Notes under the pieces: generated by a model
Seen by the model: only the letters and a program-made list of their open reading frames with translations
What the model was told of the DNA's origin: nothing
The model's database searches: none
Translations under genes and position numbers: made by a program
Origin: Eucommia ulmoides
Taxonomy: Eukaryota; Streptophyta; Magnoliopsida; Garryales; Eucommiaceae
Assembly: GCA_016647705.1 (NCBI GenBank)
Contig: CM028329.1
Location: 56,623,231 to 56,687,230, forward strand
Direction: 5' to 3'
Length of the DNA stretch: 64,000 nt
Part shown: positions 11,651 through 23,431 of the stretch, piece by piece
Position numbering within the stretch: position 1 is the first letter of the stretch
Layout of the letters: every line of letters starts with the position of its first letter

Positions 11651-13844
11651 TGGTTGTTTCCTTGATAATGGAGGTAGAATCATTGTTTCACTCTCGATTG
11701 ATATTGGTCATTCCATTGTTGGTATTGCGTATATCCCTCTCAAATACATCTCCCAATAAAAGTAACTCTGAAAATAATCCTCTATGTATTTGAATGTTGG
11801 AAGTCCACTCTTGTTGATAGCTACAAATGCATGTGCAGATGGGAATTTTTTTATCTGCCATTGTCGGTACGAGCATGATCGTCCCTTGGTATCAACTAAG
11901 ACAAAATGCGTTGAATGAACTTTGAACACTCCATTGCTAGATGAGCTGATGTTTCAGGTTCGCCCTTCATTCATCAGTTCACATATTTTGTTCTCCCAGT
12001 AAGGCATGATCTCCCCTTGTAACTTGTTTGCTTCATCCCTCCTCTATGTCATTAAGTTCATCTACTTTATCCTTATCTTGTCAATCAACAAAATTGCAGG
12101 CAGATGTCGAAATTCGCTTATCCAAGAATTAAAACACTTAGCCAAATTGGACGTCATCTCACCATACCATTTTCCTCTGAAAAATGCATCACTATACTTT
12201 ATGGCTGACAATTCATGGATGAATCTATTCACGTGTATGCCCCCCTCATACATCATTTGATCGTACAATAGCTTGTACATTTTCGGCGTGTGTGCATATG
12301 CCAATTCGTTTAATTTTTGGATCATCATCTCCTTGAATGTCATTCTTGTGCTAGTCATTACAAGCCTCAAATTCATTTTCAGGTGATGCAATCAATATGC
12401 GTGCTGGCACTGTGGGAACACGTTCGATACTCTTTGCAAAATCCCATTGTGTCTGTCGGAAATTAATGTTATCACTATGTCTGGCTCGACAATCTTCTTG
12501 AGTTTTGATAAAAATCACGACCAGTTATCATCATTTTCTACATCAACAATGGCGAATGCAACTGGGAACATTCCTTCATGCAACATGCAAACAACAAACA
12601 AAAAATCATGCTACATATAACAAAAACAAAATGTAGAATGTAACATTGTTACGTTTGACAGGAAAAAAAAAGAAGTAAAAGTAATACGATTGAATGTAAT
12701 GCTGATGTGTTTGAAGCATTTTTGTATATATATCTTGGTTTCCATCCTTTGCTGTTGCAGCTAGTAAGTTCTCCTAGTACCGACCAGTCAAATAGGTGTC
12801 GTCGAGGAATGATATGGGGCGACAAAAATGAAATCCGTGTATACACGCTTGGAATGCAATGAATATCCTTTTGAAATGCTTTGTGTCCTCATTAAATTCC
12901 AGTGCGAGATGACTGCCAGGGTTTGTCTCTTTGCATTTCTCAACATACCATCTTAATTGATCGTATGACGACGAGTAATCACCGAATACGCTATTCCTGG
13001 CTTTTTCTACCCTTATCCATGCATTTCAATATAATATCTCTTGTCCATATTGTTTTCTAAAACAGTTAATGACATCTACTGGGCGAGTTTTTGAATTTTC
13101 ACGCACCTTGTCAGTCAGGCACGATGATATAATGTCTGAGCTCAAACGTTTGTTTTTTGTTGTCCAAAATGCAATACCACATGTGTGTTCTTTTACTAGG
13201 CTACGAATGTAGAATATGTCGTTTTCACTCCTCACGTGCTCATGCACAAACCACGGTCAGTTCCTTTCCTCTCGTATTGTGCATGCGGCCGTGACACGTA
13301 TCTTGTTATTTTTTAGGTACCAAAAATTAAACTCTACCTCTACAGCATATTTCTGCAATGCCATGCGAAATTCACTCATCCCTTCTCTGAATTTTTGCCC
13401 TTCCTCCTGTATTCCATCGGCCCATTTTGCTGATAGCAACGTTTTGTCATTCGGGTTTTGTAACATATTACCATAGCTACCTATTTAGTCCATTTCAGTT
13501 TCGCTATTATCACTGCTACGATCGGTGACGGGAACTAATGCAGATGAGGATGCCCCAGTTGAACCACTTGAATTACTCACTCACCTTTCCACATATATTT
13601 TAATAAGTTCGATCTTCATTATGTCCGCTAGGAAAAACATTTCCTCGAAGTCATTTTGGTCATCCAACACACATTTCGGGTGACCAAGGAGTGAATATGA
13701 CAACTCGATCCTCCCTCTGCTTAAATCTGTCCATTTGTTCCCAATTTTTTAACGCAACTCATCAATATCACAATCATCTCTCATCCTCAACACTGTTGTG
13801 ACATTCTCATATTTGCACAATAGTGGGATTGATGACGTCATCAT
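11534..13844 (-). pseudogene. MuDR-type MULE transposase pseudogene
   Basis: Recognisable in order on the minus strand: an N-terminal block from ATG at 13844 (MMTSSIPLLCKYENVTTVLR; later LSYSLLGHPKCVLDDQNDFE), the segment FREGMSEFRMALQKYAVEVEF (13257-13466, abridged at the ends), HTCGIAFW and CLTDKVREN (13026-13247), the DDE core FLDDTYLTGRY (about 12777-12810), FAIVDVENDDNW (about 12518-12557), FNSWISEFRHLPAILLIDKI (12062-12391), a degenerate SWIM finger (CSYRQWQIKKFPSAH, 11708-11929) and the terminal zinc-knuckle block. There are several stops and frame changes: a stop after LDDTYLTGRY, one after ENDDNWS and one in the N-terminal block. Two SWIM cysteines are also replaced. It encodes no active transposase. 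Confidence 0.85.
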
Positions 13845-15302
13845 GTTCAAAACAAAAAAATCGTATTCCCCCCATCAGTGCACAAAAAAAAAGATCAACG
13901 AGTACCCATACAAATTATTTTGTGTTGTTCATATGAAATGTAACATTCTGTGTTTTTTTATTCCTGAATGACATTGAATAAGTTTTGATGCATGCATGTG
14001 GAATGTAACATCAACGTGCGCACTCCATACCGTGTGTGGATGTTGAATGTAACATCCATGCACGTGTTGTATGCGCGTGTTGACATAATAATCATTGTTT
14101 ATTTTTCTCAAAAAAATGCCAGCGGTATCCAACCAAATGAGATCATTACATATGCATGTTCAAGATACGCTGATCATGTGGATGTTGAATGTACATCACC
14201 GTGCGCACTCCAGACCGTGTGTAGGTGTTGAATGTAACATCTATGCATGTATCGTATGTGCGTGTTGAAAGTAACAATCATTGTTTATTTTCTCAAAGAA
14301 AATGTCAGTAGTATCCAACCGAAGGGGATCGTCCTGTACGCATGTTCAACACACACTGATCGTGTAGATATTGAATGTAACATGATTGTGGGTGGATGTT
14401 GAATGTAACATCCATGCATGTGTCGTATGTGCATTTTTACAATAACAATGTTTAATTTCCCAGAAATAAACAAAACAAAACAACCCAAACAAAACACACT
14501 GGTACCCCATTCGTGAACGTCTTTATATACAAAATGGTTGTCTTTGAATTAAACAGAATGAACTTTATCAAAAAATTAATTTTGAAAATGAATGCATTTT
14601 GTTGGTGAACACACTCATAATTATATGCGTCGTAAAAATACCATTTTTTACATACCTGTTGCGATTTGGTGCTAGCTCTGTAAAAATGTCGACTTCTAAG
14701 TATCGACGGTGCTCGGCTGGTGACTCTTCCACTTCCGCTCTTCCGATTGAATATCAAAATGTATTTCGGAATGCTCGGTCTATTATTCTCCGATCTAAGT
14801 TCACTGAACTGATTTGAAATTCAAAAAACCCTAATAATGGAATGTTTCGTTTTCTCAAATCACCGATGCATTGTGGATGGAAATCCCAATCTAAAAATGG
14901 AAACATCTGTTGCAAAAATGCAGGGGGATAAATCGGTAAACCATTATCGGCGATAATTGCAGCGTGGGGCTTCTCGGTGCAGAAACAAACAGCGAAGGGA
15001 CTCACCGGTTCATTTCCAAACGTCTAGGTTTGATTGGTTACTGTGAATTAAAAACAGGATGTGGTGGTCATTTTGTCAATTTTTATTTCATTAGAGTCAG
15101 AAATATTTGAAAAAATATACATTATTTTTTAGAAAATTTTTAATTATTTTTTGACAAATTTTTTTTCTAAAGCCAATTCTTTCTTCAAAATATTTCACCC
15201 AAGTACAACTACTATAAAAAATTATGCGACATCAGACTCTATTGGATAAAGAAATTGATGTGGTCAGGTGTGGTCAACGAGAAATATGCAAATCTCAGTC
15301 TT
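13845..15302. other. 5' flank of the MULE transposase remnant and spacer
   Basis: Contains three diverged repeats near 13985-14075, 14170-14260 and 14340-14420 (each with GATGTTGAATGTAACATC, CGTGCGCACTCCA or CGTATGTGCG, and CATGCATG). Further upstream relative to the transposase, at about 14650-15005, is a stretch that looks like the untranslated leader, with a possible donor near 14660. From 15060 to 15302 I see only A/T-rich sequence. Confidence 0.4.
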
Positions 15303-17305
15303 GAAATAATTAGGAGGTATAATATTGAGAGAGAATTTAAGATGATTGTATTAATTATGAAAAGATACAATGTTATAGAGATGTGCAAAGGGTTTATGTA
15401 TAGAAAGTGTGATTAGGGATTTTCTAATGGGATGATGATTTAACCTAGTGGGTCAAAGTTCATATACATATATTAACATCCCCTCTCAAACTCAATGTGG
15501 TAAAGCAGACACTAACTTCATTTTGGAAATCAAAGTGTGAAAGCGTCCAAGTGGATTTGTCTTGGTGAAAATATATGATGTTTTATTGGCAAAACTGATA
15601 AAGTGGAGATGAACAGTATGCTGAAAAAATATGGGGATGGATGAAGTGACAATCATTCTTGATGTGTTTAGTGTACTCGTGGGAAATGTCACTATTGGCA
15701 ATGTAAATAGTATTCCAGTTGTCACAATTTATAACGGTAGTTGTAGAGAAGGAAAAACCATGTTAAAGATGAGCCAGCAAAGCCAAAATAGTTTCTGTAT
15801 TGCGTCAGTGATGACACGATTCTCAACTTCAGTACTAGAATGAGCAACCACAATTTGTTTATTACTGCAACAGAAAATGAGTGAGTCACCCAAGAAAAAA
15901 ATAATAAACTAGTGGTAGAGCGTATGTCGGTAGGATCCTCGGTCCAGTCAGCGTCAGAATAAGCCTTTAAGATGGTAGTGGACCGTGCTAAGAAATGAAG
16001 CTTGTAAAATAAAGTGTCTTTGATATATCGAAGAATATAAAGAACAACCGAGTAGTGAATGGTCCGCGGAGCAAAAAAGAACTTACTGACTTGATGGACA
16101 ATAGAGGCAATGTCGGGGTGAGTAAGGGTGAGATATACCAAATTTTCAATCAGTTGGCGATAAAAAGTAACATCAGGAAAATGTGATGCATCTAGTGGAG
16201 TAAGTCTGATATTCAACTCTATAAGAGTGTTGGCAGTGGAGAAGTCAATTATGTCAGACTTGGAAAGGAAATCAAAGGCATATTTGGCTTAACAGAAAAA
16301 TATCCATCTGAACTAGATGAAACATCAAGGACAAGAAAATAGATGAGAACGTCAAGATCTTTCATCTTGATTTGGCCACTGTGATTTTTTTTTGAGGTTG
16401 GAGATACCACGTAAATAATCCCTAGTAATAATCATGTCATCTATATTCAATAAAATAAGAATAATTTCGTTGTCAGTGTGGCCAAAAAACATGACAGAAT
16501 TATGATTGTTATATGTAAACCCAAACTGGTAGAGGATAGTGTTGAATTTTGCGAACCAAGTATGTAGAGCTTGTTTGAGACTATGTAAGGGATGATGAAG
16601 GCGACAGACCTTGTGTTGAGGAGCAGCTAGGCCAGGAAGGGTATGCATGTAAACTTCTTCAAGGAGATCGCCATTGAGGAAGTCATTCTTGCCATCCATT
16701 TGAAAAATGGTCCATTTATGAATGATAGCAACGACAAGGAGAGTACAGACAGATGTGAGAGTAGCCATGATAGTAAATTTCTCTTCGTAGTCAACGCCAT
16801 ATTCATGAGAAAATCATTTAGCAATGAGCCGAACTTTATAGCGTTCAACAAAACCATCAAAAAGCGCTTTGATTTTGAACATCGACTCGTATCCAATATG
16901 AGTTTTTCCAAGGGGAGGTCAACACAATCCTAGATGTGAGTTTTTACTAACCCCTGAAGTTGTTCGTCCATTGCATTCTGCCAAAAAGGGTTAGTACTAG
17001 CCTCCTTATAGGAATGAGATTCATGCAAATTAAGTATAACAGAAAAGTGATGATATTCATTGAGATAAGAGGGGTGCTGAGTTACCCTATTAGAGCAGCG
17101 AGAGTGATATGATATTAGGAAAAATTAACTATTGATACTATGTTAAAATAATTTAAAGGGAGAATATTAAGAGAGAATGTGAAATTTTTGATATGGGTTA
17201 AAAGGTACAATATTAAATAAATGCACATAGGGGTTTTATATAGACAATGGCTAGTGTTTTTCTAATAGAATTAAGATTTAAACTAATAGACCATATTAAC
17301 GCTTA
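15303..17305 (-). mobile_element. Ty1/copia-like LTR-retroelement fossil, internally deleted
   Basis: Minus-strand remnants of reverse transcriptase (about 16350-16770) and RNase H (about 15720-16220, with YSDADWTEDP as the landmark) identify a Tnt1-like copia element. Diverged direct repeats of about 170-190 bp at both ends (15303-15480 and about 17140-17305) look like short LTRs. Gag and most of integrase are absent. It is broken in several places and, from the weak LTR match, old. Confidence 0.75.
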
Positions 17306-17401
17306 CTATAACACTAGAATCAAATTCCATTTGTCACTATTTATTAAAGGGTTATTCTGCATGGTCCCCAAAAGCCCACAATTTGTCATGATTATCCCCA
17401 T

Positions 17402-17437
<36 letters not shown>

Positions 17438-17499
17438 AATAAAAATCCCTAATTCAAGACAATCATTATTTTTATGACAAGAATACCCCCGATTAAATT

Positions 17500-17990
17500 T
17501 TTTTTAATAATAACCACCATAGCAAAAACTCAATATCTCGCCGCCACCACAACAAGCATTTGCTATCACCATCTCTACTATGACAAATATTCTCTATCAC
17601 CACTACCACCATCACAATAAATATTCGTTATCATCACTATTACAACAATAAATATTCACTATCCCTACAACCATAACAACAAATATTCAGTTTTCTAAGG
17701 TATAACCACAATCACATCAAATATTTGTTATCATCACCGGTATAATTGTAAATATTCATTATCACACCATTACGACAAATATTCAATATCACAACCACCA
17801 CTACAAAAAATATTCAATATTACCACCATCACCACCACTCCCAACAAATAATAAAAAAAAAAAATTCAATGTCAAATCACAGCAAATTCCATCGAGACAT
17901 AATGGAATTTTAAAAGAAGGGCATAATAAAAGAATTCAATATACCACCATTATCACCACCAGTATAATTGTATATATTCATCATCACAAA
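17500..17990. repeat. Degenerate CAC/AAATATTC minisatellite
   Basis: An irregular array built from CACCAC, ATCACAAC and AAATATTCA-like words repeats about 12-15 times with variable spacing. It is preceded by a 34-base poly-A tract (about 17407-17435). No coding meaning is apparent. Confidence 0.6.
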
Positions 17991-19065
17991 TTTCATTTTA
18001 AACCTTCTATGAACACAATTTAAAAAAATTGTTGTATTAAAAAATTCATCAAAATTAACATAATTAGAGGGTAAAATAATAATTTTTTAATCTATTTTTT
18101 ATTTTTATTTTTATTTTTTCTTCCTCCATGTTACCCAACCTCTCTCTCTCTCTCTCTCTCTCTCTCTTCACTAAACCCCTCTCTCTCTCCATCACCTTCT
18201 TCTGCCGCCACTGCCACTGATGCCGCCGACGGAGTGAACCACCCCATGTTCACCCCGTGTTACCGGGGCGATTCACCTGTAACAGGGGGTTCAAGTTTGA
18301 GTTTAGCCCATATTTTTCTCCTTTAGCACAAGATTGAGTTTCTAGTTAACTGTAGTAACCCATGATTTAATGCTTATTGGTGTATCAGAATAAACAAGGA
18401 AGTCTTACAAAGAAGCAGAATCATACCATATAAAAAAGAAAATGATTAAAACTTGAGAAATATTTGGGGCAAACAATTGAAACATCTACGAAAGTGAAGA
18501 CACAATCATAAAAAGAGAAAACGGTAGGCCAAGGAATCATAAAGCAAGATACCGTAGGAGCTGCAGAAATTACTATTAACCTCTCTGTTATCCAACAGAA
18601 ATTCAATTTGCAAATTGTGAAAGTAAGAGAGTGGAAGCTGCGAGCACGGTACAAACTTCAACTCATTTGATCAAATTCCTACTCTGAATATGGCTCTACA
18701 TGATGAACAAATCACCCCCTATAACAGGGGGTGAACCCCCCTGCGTCACAAGGGGTGGTTCACCCTAGTGGCGGCATCGGTGGTGGCTGTGATGGTGGCA
18801 GTGGTAGAAGAATGTGGTGGAGAGAGAGGGGTTCGTTGAAGAGACAGAGAGGAGGGGTTTCGGTGACGTGAACAAGAAAGAAGAAAAAAGAAAAAAGAAA
18901 AAAAAATTGATTAAAAATAAAAAACTACTAATTTGCCCTCTAATTCTGTTAGTTTAGATAAAATTTATAACAGAACATAAAAGATTTAAAATGAAACGCA
19001 TAAATTTAAGAAATTTTCTTAAATACGTGTCAATAATTATAGGGTTTAAAATGCATTTTGCCTAA
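17985..19065. mobile_element. Non-autonomous MULE-like element, member of the palindrome-bearing family
   Basis: Imperfect inverted arms: TTTCATTTTAAACCTTCTAT then TTAGAGGGTAAAATAATAA at about 17990-18090, answered at 18930-19055 in reverse (TTAGTAGTTTTT, GGGTTTAAAATGCATTTTG). Just inside each arm is a (TC)n or (GA)n tract, then a G/C-rich palindromic block (ACCGGGGCGATTCACCTGTA at 18264; CACCCCCTATAACAGGGGGT at 18713). The same order of parts occurs in the elements at 23778-25007 and 48327-50612. The 400-bp core (about 18310-18710) is not recognised. Outer ends are uncertain. Confidence 0.55.
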
Positions 19066-20645
19066 TAATAAATATCATATTATAAATTATATTTGAAATA
19101 TTTTTTATCATAGGATGATTAGACACACCAACGCTAAGTTAAATTTCATTCAAAAACTGATAATAAATTCTTAAACATATGTTTTCATAATCAATATGTT
19201 TAAACATATATAGAATATTTAAATTTAATTTATTAAACACCGAGTAAATATTGTATATATTCTATAATCTAGAAATTTTATATTTAACGTATTTTTTATC
19301 ATAGTTGATTAGAGATATTTTCAACCGTCTCAATCGTTCATGCAAACTATTTTCATGATTAATATATTTAAACTAGGTATATAGATATAGATTTTTATCC
19401 AATATCTATTATTTAGTTAAACCACATAAGCATTCAACCAAAAACAAAGTACAATGATTCATATACATCCACAGGTACAAAGACAACTAGACACAAAACT
19501 TCAATTTATACAAACGTTAATAGTGGGATTAGCTTCTGACAAACTTCGGATAACAACGTCGGATCATCAAACATAGTACACATGGCTCAAAATCAACGTT
19601 TAAACTACACTTAATTCATGTTTTTTTTTTTAATTAATTATAAATAAAAACATAGGAGGAAGTTCTAAACTGAATGTACAACAGGAAGGACACTACCAGT
19701 TATTTGGTGAAATACTCCCCAACCAAAGGCTCCAGATACCCTGAATAAAAACAAGACAACCTTCAAATCAGATCCCTATTTACTTTTAAATACCATGATG
19801 TTTGTCCATCTTTGGGGGAAAAAATTGGGTTCTCACAATTACCAAAAATTATTTTCAGAACAATTTTTTAAATTTTAATTTTCAAAAAAATATTACTTTT
19901 TCAAACCGGGGTTCTACAATTTTCAGAAACACTCTTTTTCAATAATATAATTTTGTTATTTTAAAAGAATTTACATACATTTTTAATCAATCACATCACT
20001 AATTTCTTCACCCGCTTCTACTTTTAATAAAGATTACGTTTCCAACAAAAATAAAAAATAAAAACCGTTCTCACAATTTTCAAAGACAATTCTTTGAAAT
20101 TGTTTTTAAAAATTTCAGAAGTGTTATAATAATGCACTTTTTAAAGCCGGATTTTCATAATTTTCAAAAAAACTTTTTTAATAGTATACGTTAAACAAAT
20201 TTACATATATTTTTTTGTGTGTGTTTTATGGTAAAATATGTCTGAACAAGTTTACACGCACCTTAACTAATCACTTCACTGGACGATATTAAGGGCACAC
20301 TCTCCCACATCGGCCTGGTGCACCCAGGATTAAATTCAAGATTTAATTCCTTGAGTGCTCCTACTTTGAAAAAAGATACCATTTCCAACAAAATATCAAA
20401 AATCAAACAGGGTGTTTTCACAATTTTCAAAAACTATTCTTTGGAACAGCTTTTAAACTTTCCAAAGAACTGTTTTCGAATTTTAATGCAAACAGACCAA
20501 TAAAGGAAATACACATCACATGTAAGTAGTTCCCCCTTTTTAGAATGTCATAAACATGAAAAATAAAAGAAAAATGGTACCTTTAAGAGGAAGCAATCCA
20601 TACTATTAGATGAGAACACATAAAAATGTGTTCCCAGAGTTCTCT
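19066..20645. other. A/T-rich intergenic DNA downstream of the second GRAS gene
   Basis: No gene or clear element. A phrase resembling TTTCCAACAAAATA with ACAATTTTCAAAAAC recurs near 20035-20110 and 20390-20440, so part of it is probably an old tandem duplication. Confidence 0.5.
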
Positions 20646-22856
20646 CTAAGCAGGCACCCAACAGGAGCTAGCACATACTATACGACCCTTCCATCCCTGC
20701 AACAGCCAACGACCGCCTTGATCGAACAGAAAATCTTTGTGATACCCACTCCTCACCTTAACCATTAATTTCTTCAGTATATCCTGGTTCAACGGGAGGA
20801 GCTTGAAGCCCGCCCTAGTATTACGAATCTGCCACTGTTTGTACGTTTCGGGCCTCTCTACCCTCTCCGAGCCTTCGCACGCAATTACGTTCATGACCTC
20901 ACGCCCGTAAAACTCCCTCTCAAAAATAAACCTCTCCAGAACATCACGGCCCAAAGTAGCATCAAACATATCGAACAAAGCCGAGTAGTGGAAAAGTGCT
21001 TCCCGGAAACGGGTCACGAAGAACGGAGCACTGTAGGACCCGCTAATGACTGCATGGACAAAGATTTTAGGATTTATGTCCCTTATTAATTTCAGGACAG
21101 AATCCCTAGGACTATCCACCATGACTGTCTCGTCAAGTAGGTTTTTGAACCGATGCAAACAGTTGACGGCGACGAATTCGTCTTCCTCAATCTTGAGGTC
21201 TTCGGGTTTGATTGTCTCCCAATTCTGTGTGGCTATGGCGTTGTACTTGAATTGAATGTTGAAACGTTCACAGTATTTGGCCAAACGCTGCCCAGTCTTC
21301 TCAACCAACTCTGTCGGCCGAAACCCGGTTTGTGGAAGCTCAATTCCTGTGATCCGAAGAACGGGGGACCAATCGGGTAACATTGAAATGTGTTGGATTA
21401 GGGCGGGCCATTGGAAACCGTATTGAATACCGAAATCTATGATATGAAGTTTTTTAGCTCCCTTTGCTTTTTCCACTATCATTTTGTTCGCGAAGAAAAT
21501 TGATATCTTCTTGAACGGGCATGCTGATAGATAGACCTGGTAAGCTTTCAGTTTTTCGGCGGCCGATATCTGTTGTTTTGAAGCCGATGCGGCGTATAAC
21601 TGGGTCCCAGTGCCGGCTAGGCGTGCCTCAAGACCGTCCGCGAATATAGCCGCCAAACGCTGTGAGGTGTCGCCGGAAGGCAGAGATTGCTTCCGGATTT
21701 GATTCAACTGTTCGTCCGCCGTCCTCCGATCGTCGGCAGCAACGGACTGTGCACAGCTCACCAAAAGGGTCCGGAGATCTACCGCTTCATCGTCGCTCGG
21801 CCCTCGGACCTGCCCGTTGGACTGAAAATTTTTCAGGCCCAACGGTTCGTCCTCGGCGGTACAACACATCGTTTGCCCGTTGGTGTCGGTACAAAGAAGA
21901 ACACGATCAAAAATCTCCGACAATTCCTCTACCTCGTCCAAGTAAACCGCCGACTGTTTGTTACTCCGCTCGTCCTCGAGATCGCTATCGTCTAGTTCAT
22001 GATGTTTCCGACCCCGTCCGCTAGATCCGTTGGGCAGGCCCCTCTCGTTCATCTCCCTCTTGACTGTAACTTCCGGCGCCGGCGCTGGCACTGGAATCCC
22101 TCCGGTCGACTTGGGCGGCAAGTTATACTTGTCCAAATCAATCAGCAACTGATTACCCGTTGGAAGGAACTTGCTCGCTTCCTCCATCCCTCTCTTGAAA
22201 AGAGCGATCGACTCGCTGTCGCTAAATATGTCCGGAACAACCGGCGAAAAGGTTGTAAGACCATTACCGTTGTTTCCATTTATGTTGTTTCTGCCTATGT
22301 TGTTTTCAGAACCGGAAGACAGCTGACTATACGATGATCTATGTTCTCCGGGATCAACAAACCAGTGATGATCATTGGAATTGCTTCCACTACTACTGCT
22401 ATTTGTACTGTATTCGCTCGAGCTTCCACAAAGGTTGTCCGGGCTATGGACATTGAGAGGGGCGGGTTTGTAGGTCGAAGGAGGGTAATTTTGTCCTAGG
22501 ACATCATAGAACGATTTCTCGGCTGCTTGTAAGGCCAAAGGATCATGAAACATGCTCGGTTTATCATCCATGTTTTCTTCTAGAAGGATTTGGTTAAGGT
22601 ATTTGAGAACAGGATCAGACTCTTGTTCGTCAGGGGAGTTTGCTTCCGAGCTTGAACCAGGAGATGGAGTGAAATTGCCAAAGTCTAGAGTGGGTTGAAT
22701 AAAAGAAAGATCCTTAAAATTGATGTCCGAGGAATCATCCCTGTATTTAAGGATGTTGGGTGAATTCATGGAGTGATCAAAACCCGGCAAAACCGTATCA
22801 TCATCGAACTTGAAGGCATTCATTGAGCCGGAGTATTCATCGAAATACGGATCCAT
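20646..22856 (-). CDS. GRAS-domain transcription regulator, LISCL (SCL14/SCL33-like), 736 aa
   Basis: A single uninterrupted coding exon, as is usual for GRAS genes. The first ATG (22854-22856, MDPYFDEYSGSMNAFKFDDD) fits the LISCL start. The variable N-terminal half holds the conserved LISCL segments FGNFTPSPGSSSEANSP, VLKYLNQILLEENMDDKP, MFHDPLALQAAEKSFYDVLG (about 102-121), a Ser/Asn-rich linker and an acidic patch (DDSDLEDE). The GRAS domain begins near residue 358 (VDLRTLLVSCAQSVA), with LHIIDFGIQYGFQWP (about 470), the PFYRE region (PFFVTRFREALFHYS), RVERPETYKQW and a SAW end in SCWVPA. LISCL proteins act as nuclear co-activators, for instance with TGA factors in xenobiotic responses in Arabidopsis; a similar role here is inference. 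It lies about 19 kb from a same-strand paralogue at 17-1863. Confidence 0.95.
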   Translation of the reverse strand: MDPYFDEYSGSMNAFKFDDDTVLPGFDHSMNSPNILKYRDDSSDINFKDLSFIQPTLDFGNFTPSPGSSSEANSPDEQESDPVLKYLNQILLEENMDDKPSMFHDPLALQAAEKSFYDVLGQNYPPSTYKPAPLNVHSPDNLCGSSSEYSTNSSSSGSNSNDHHWFVDPGEHRSSYSQLSSGSENNIGRNNINGNNGNGLTTFSPVVPDIFSDSESIALFKRGMEEASKFLPTGNQLLIDLDKYNLPPKSTGGIPVPAPAPEVTVKREMNERGLPNGSSGRGRKHHELDDSDLEDERSNKQSAVYLDEVEELSEIFDRVLLCTDTNGQTMCCTAEDEPLGLKNFQSNGQVRGPSDDEAVDLRTLLVSCAQSVAADDRRTADEQLNQIRKQSLPSGDTSQRLAAIFADGLEARLAGTGTQLYAASASKQQISAAEKLKAYQVYLSACPFKKISIFFANKMIVEKAKGAKKLHIIDFGIQYGFQWPALIQHISMLPDWSPVLRITGIELPQTGFRPTELVEKTGQRLAKYCERFNIQFKYNAIATQNWETIKPEDLKIEEDEFVAVNCLHRFKNLLDETVMVDSPRDSVLKLIRDINPKIFVHAVISGSYSAPFFVTRFREALFHYSALFDMFDATLGRDVLERFIFEREFYGREVMNVIACEGSERVERPETYKQWQIRNTRAGFKLLPLNQDILKKLMVKVRSGYHKDFLFDQGGRWLLQGWKGRIVCASSCWVPA

Positions 22857-22873
22857 GACTACGGCTTGAAATC

Positions 22874-23431
22874 CTAAAAAAAATGATAACCAATATTATA
22901 TATATAATTACTTTCAAACCCTAAATTCATCAAAATCATAACTAATTAAGATGTAGAATATGCAGAGACACAAGAAATGCCTACCAAAATGAAAGGAGAT
23001 AAGCAAGAATCAAACCCTAAACATAAAAAAGACAGGCAAAACCCCTGAACATGAAGAACATAAACCTAAGTTTAAGGATGCAAAACAAATCAATAAAATT
23101 TCCTTAACAGGACATAGAGCTAATCAACTAAAGAAAAAGTAGCTCATATTTCATGGATCGTGCGATGATTAAAGCATAGAACAAGCTCAAAAGTGAGTGA
23201 GTGAGAGAGAGAGAGAGAGATAGAGAAATATCACAACATGATCGAAGAAACCCTAAGCACCGAGAAGAGAACAGAGCAAATAGAATTAAAAACAACAATA
23301 ATTCTAAAAAATATACATAATACCTAAAAATCACATCAACAAACAGAAGATCGAGCAAGAACACATGAGAACAAACCAGCAGAACACAAAACAAAAACGA
23401 AAAACAATTTTTTCCTTCCTACTCGGCGTAC
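22874..23431 (-). other. Probable 5'-UTR intron of the second GRAS gene
   Basis: Reading the minus strand, CTCAG is followed by GTACGCC (donor at 23431) in a C/T-rich leader, and a T-rich tract ending TTTTTTTTAG (acceptor at 22874-22875) lies 17 bases before the start codon. Removing these 558 bases leaves a leader of CT repeats joined directly to the coding exon. The intron holds a (CT)n tract (about 23200-23222 on the plus strand as GA). 5'-UTR introns are common in this gene group. Confidence 0.65.

Larger units (their letters stand above)
5360..14460. repeat. Dispersed TGTTGAATGTAACA motif, both orientations
   Basis: The 12-mer GTTGAATGTAAC or its complement occurs about 19 times exactly by eye, with at least 30 further near matches (ATTGAATGTAAC, GTTGAAAGTAAC and similar). 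Positions of exact copies include about 5512, 5819, 7048, 8260, 8968, 9140, 9331, 10301, 10377, 10535, 10559, 10742, 10771, 11085, 11340, 14041, 14226 and 14398. Copies sit in introns and spacers and avoid the recognisable exons. The motif is an imperfect palindrome (TGTT...AACA). Less than one exact copy would be expected by chance in this length. Confidence 0.9.
4700..15060. mobile_element. Decayed Mutator-like element (MULE) with Ulp1-like and transposase pseudogenes; ends approximate
   Basis: This interval is tied together by a MuDR-type transposase remnant (minus strand, 11534-13844), an Ulp1/C48 protease remnant (plus strand, 5065-8042), a spliced-looking 95-codon gene between them, and a shared motif (TGTTGAATGTAACA) that occurs throughout its non-coding parts and that I did not find outside. 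MULEs carrying Ulp1-like proteases next to the transposase are known in plants. I could not identify terminal inverted repeats or a 9-bp duplication, so the limits are guesses placed just outside the outermost related sequence. Confidence 0.6.

Noticed and set aside
4700-15060. A co-expressed operon-like system of protease, small protein and transposase
   Set aside because: Protease and transposase both have stops in essential regions; MULEs with Ulp1-like genes are already known.
21046-22337. Plus-strand reading frames opposite the second GRAS gene
   Set aside because: Antisense shadows of the GRAS coding exon.
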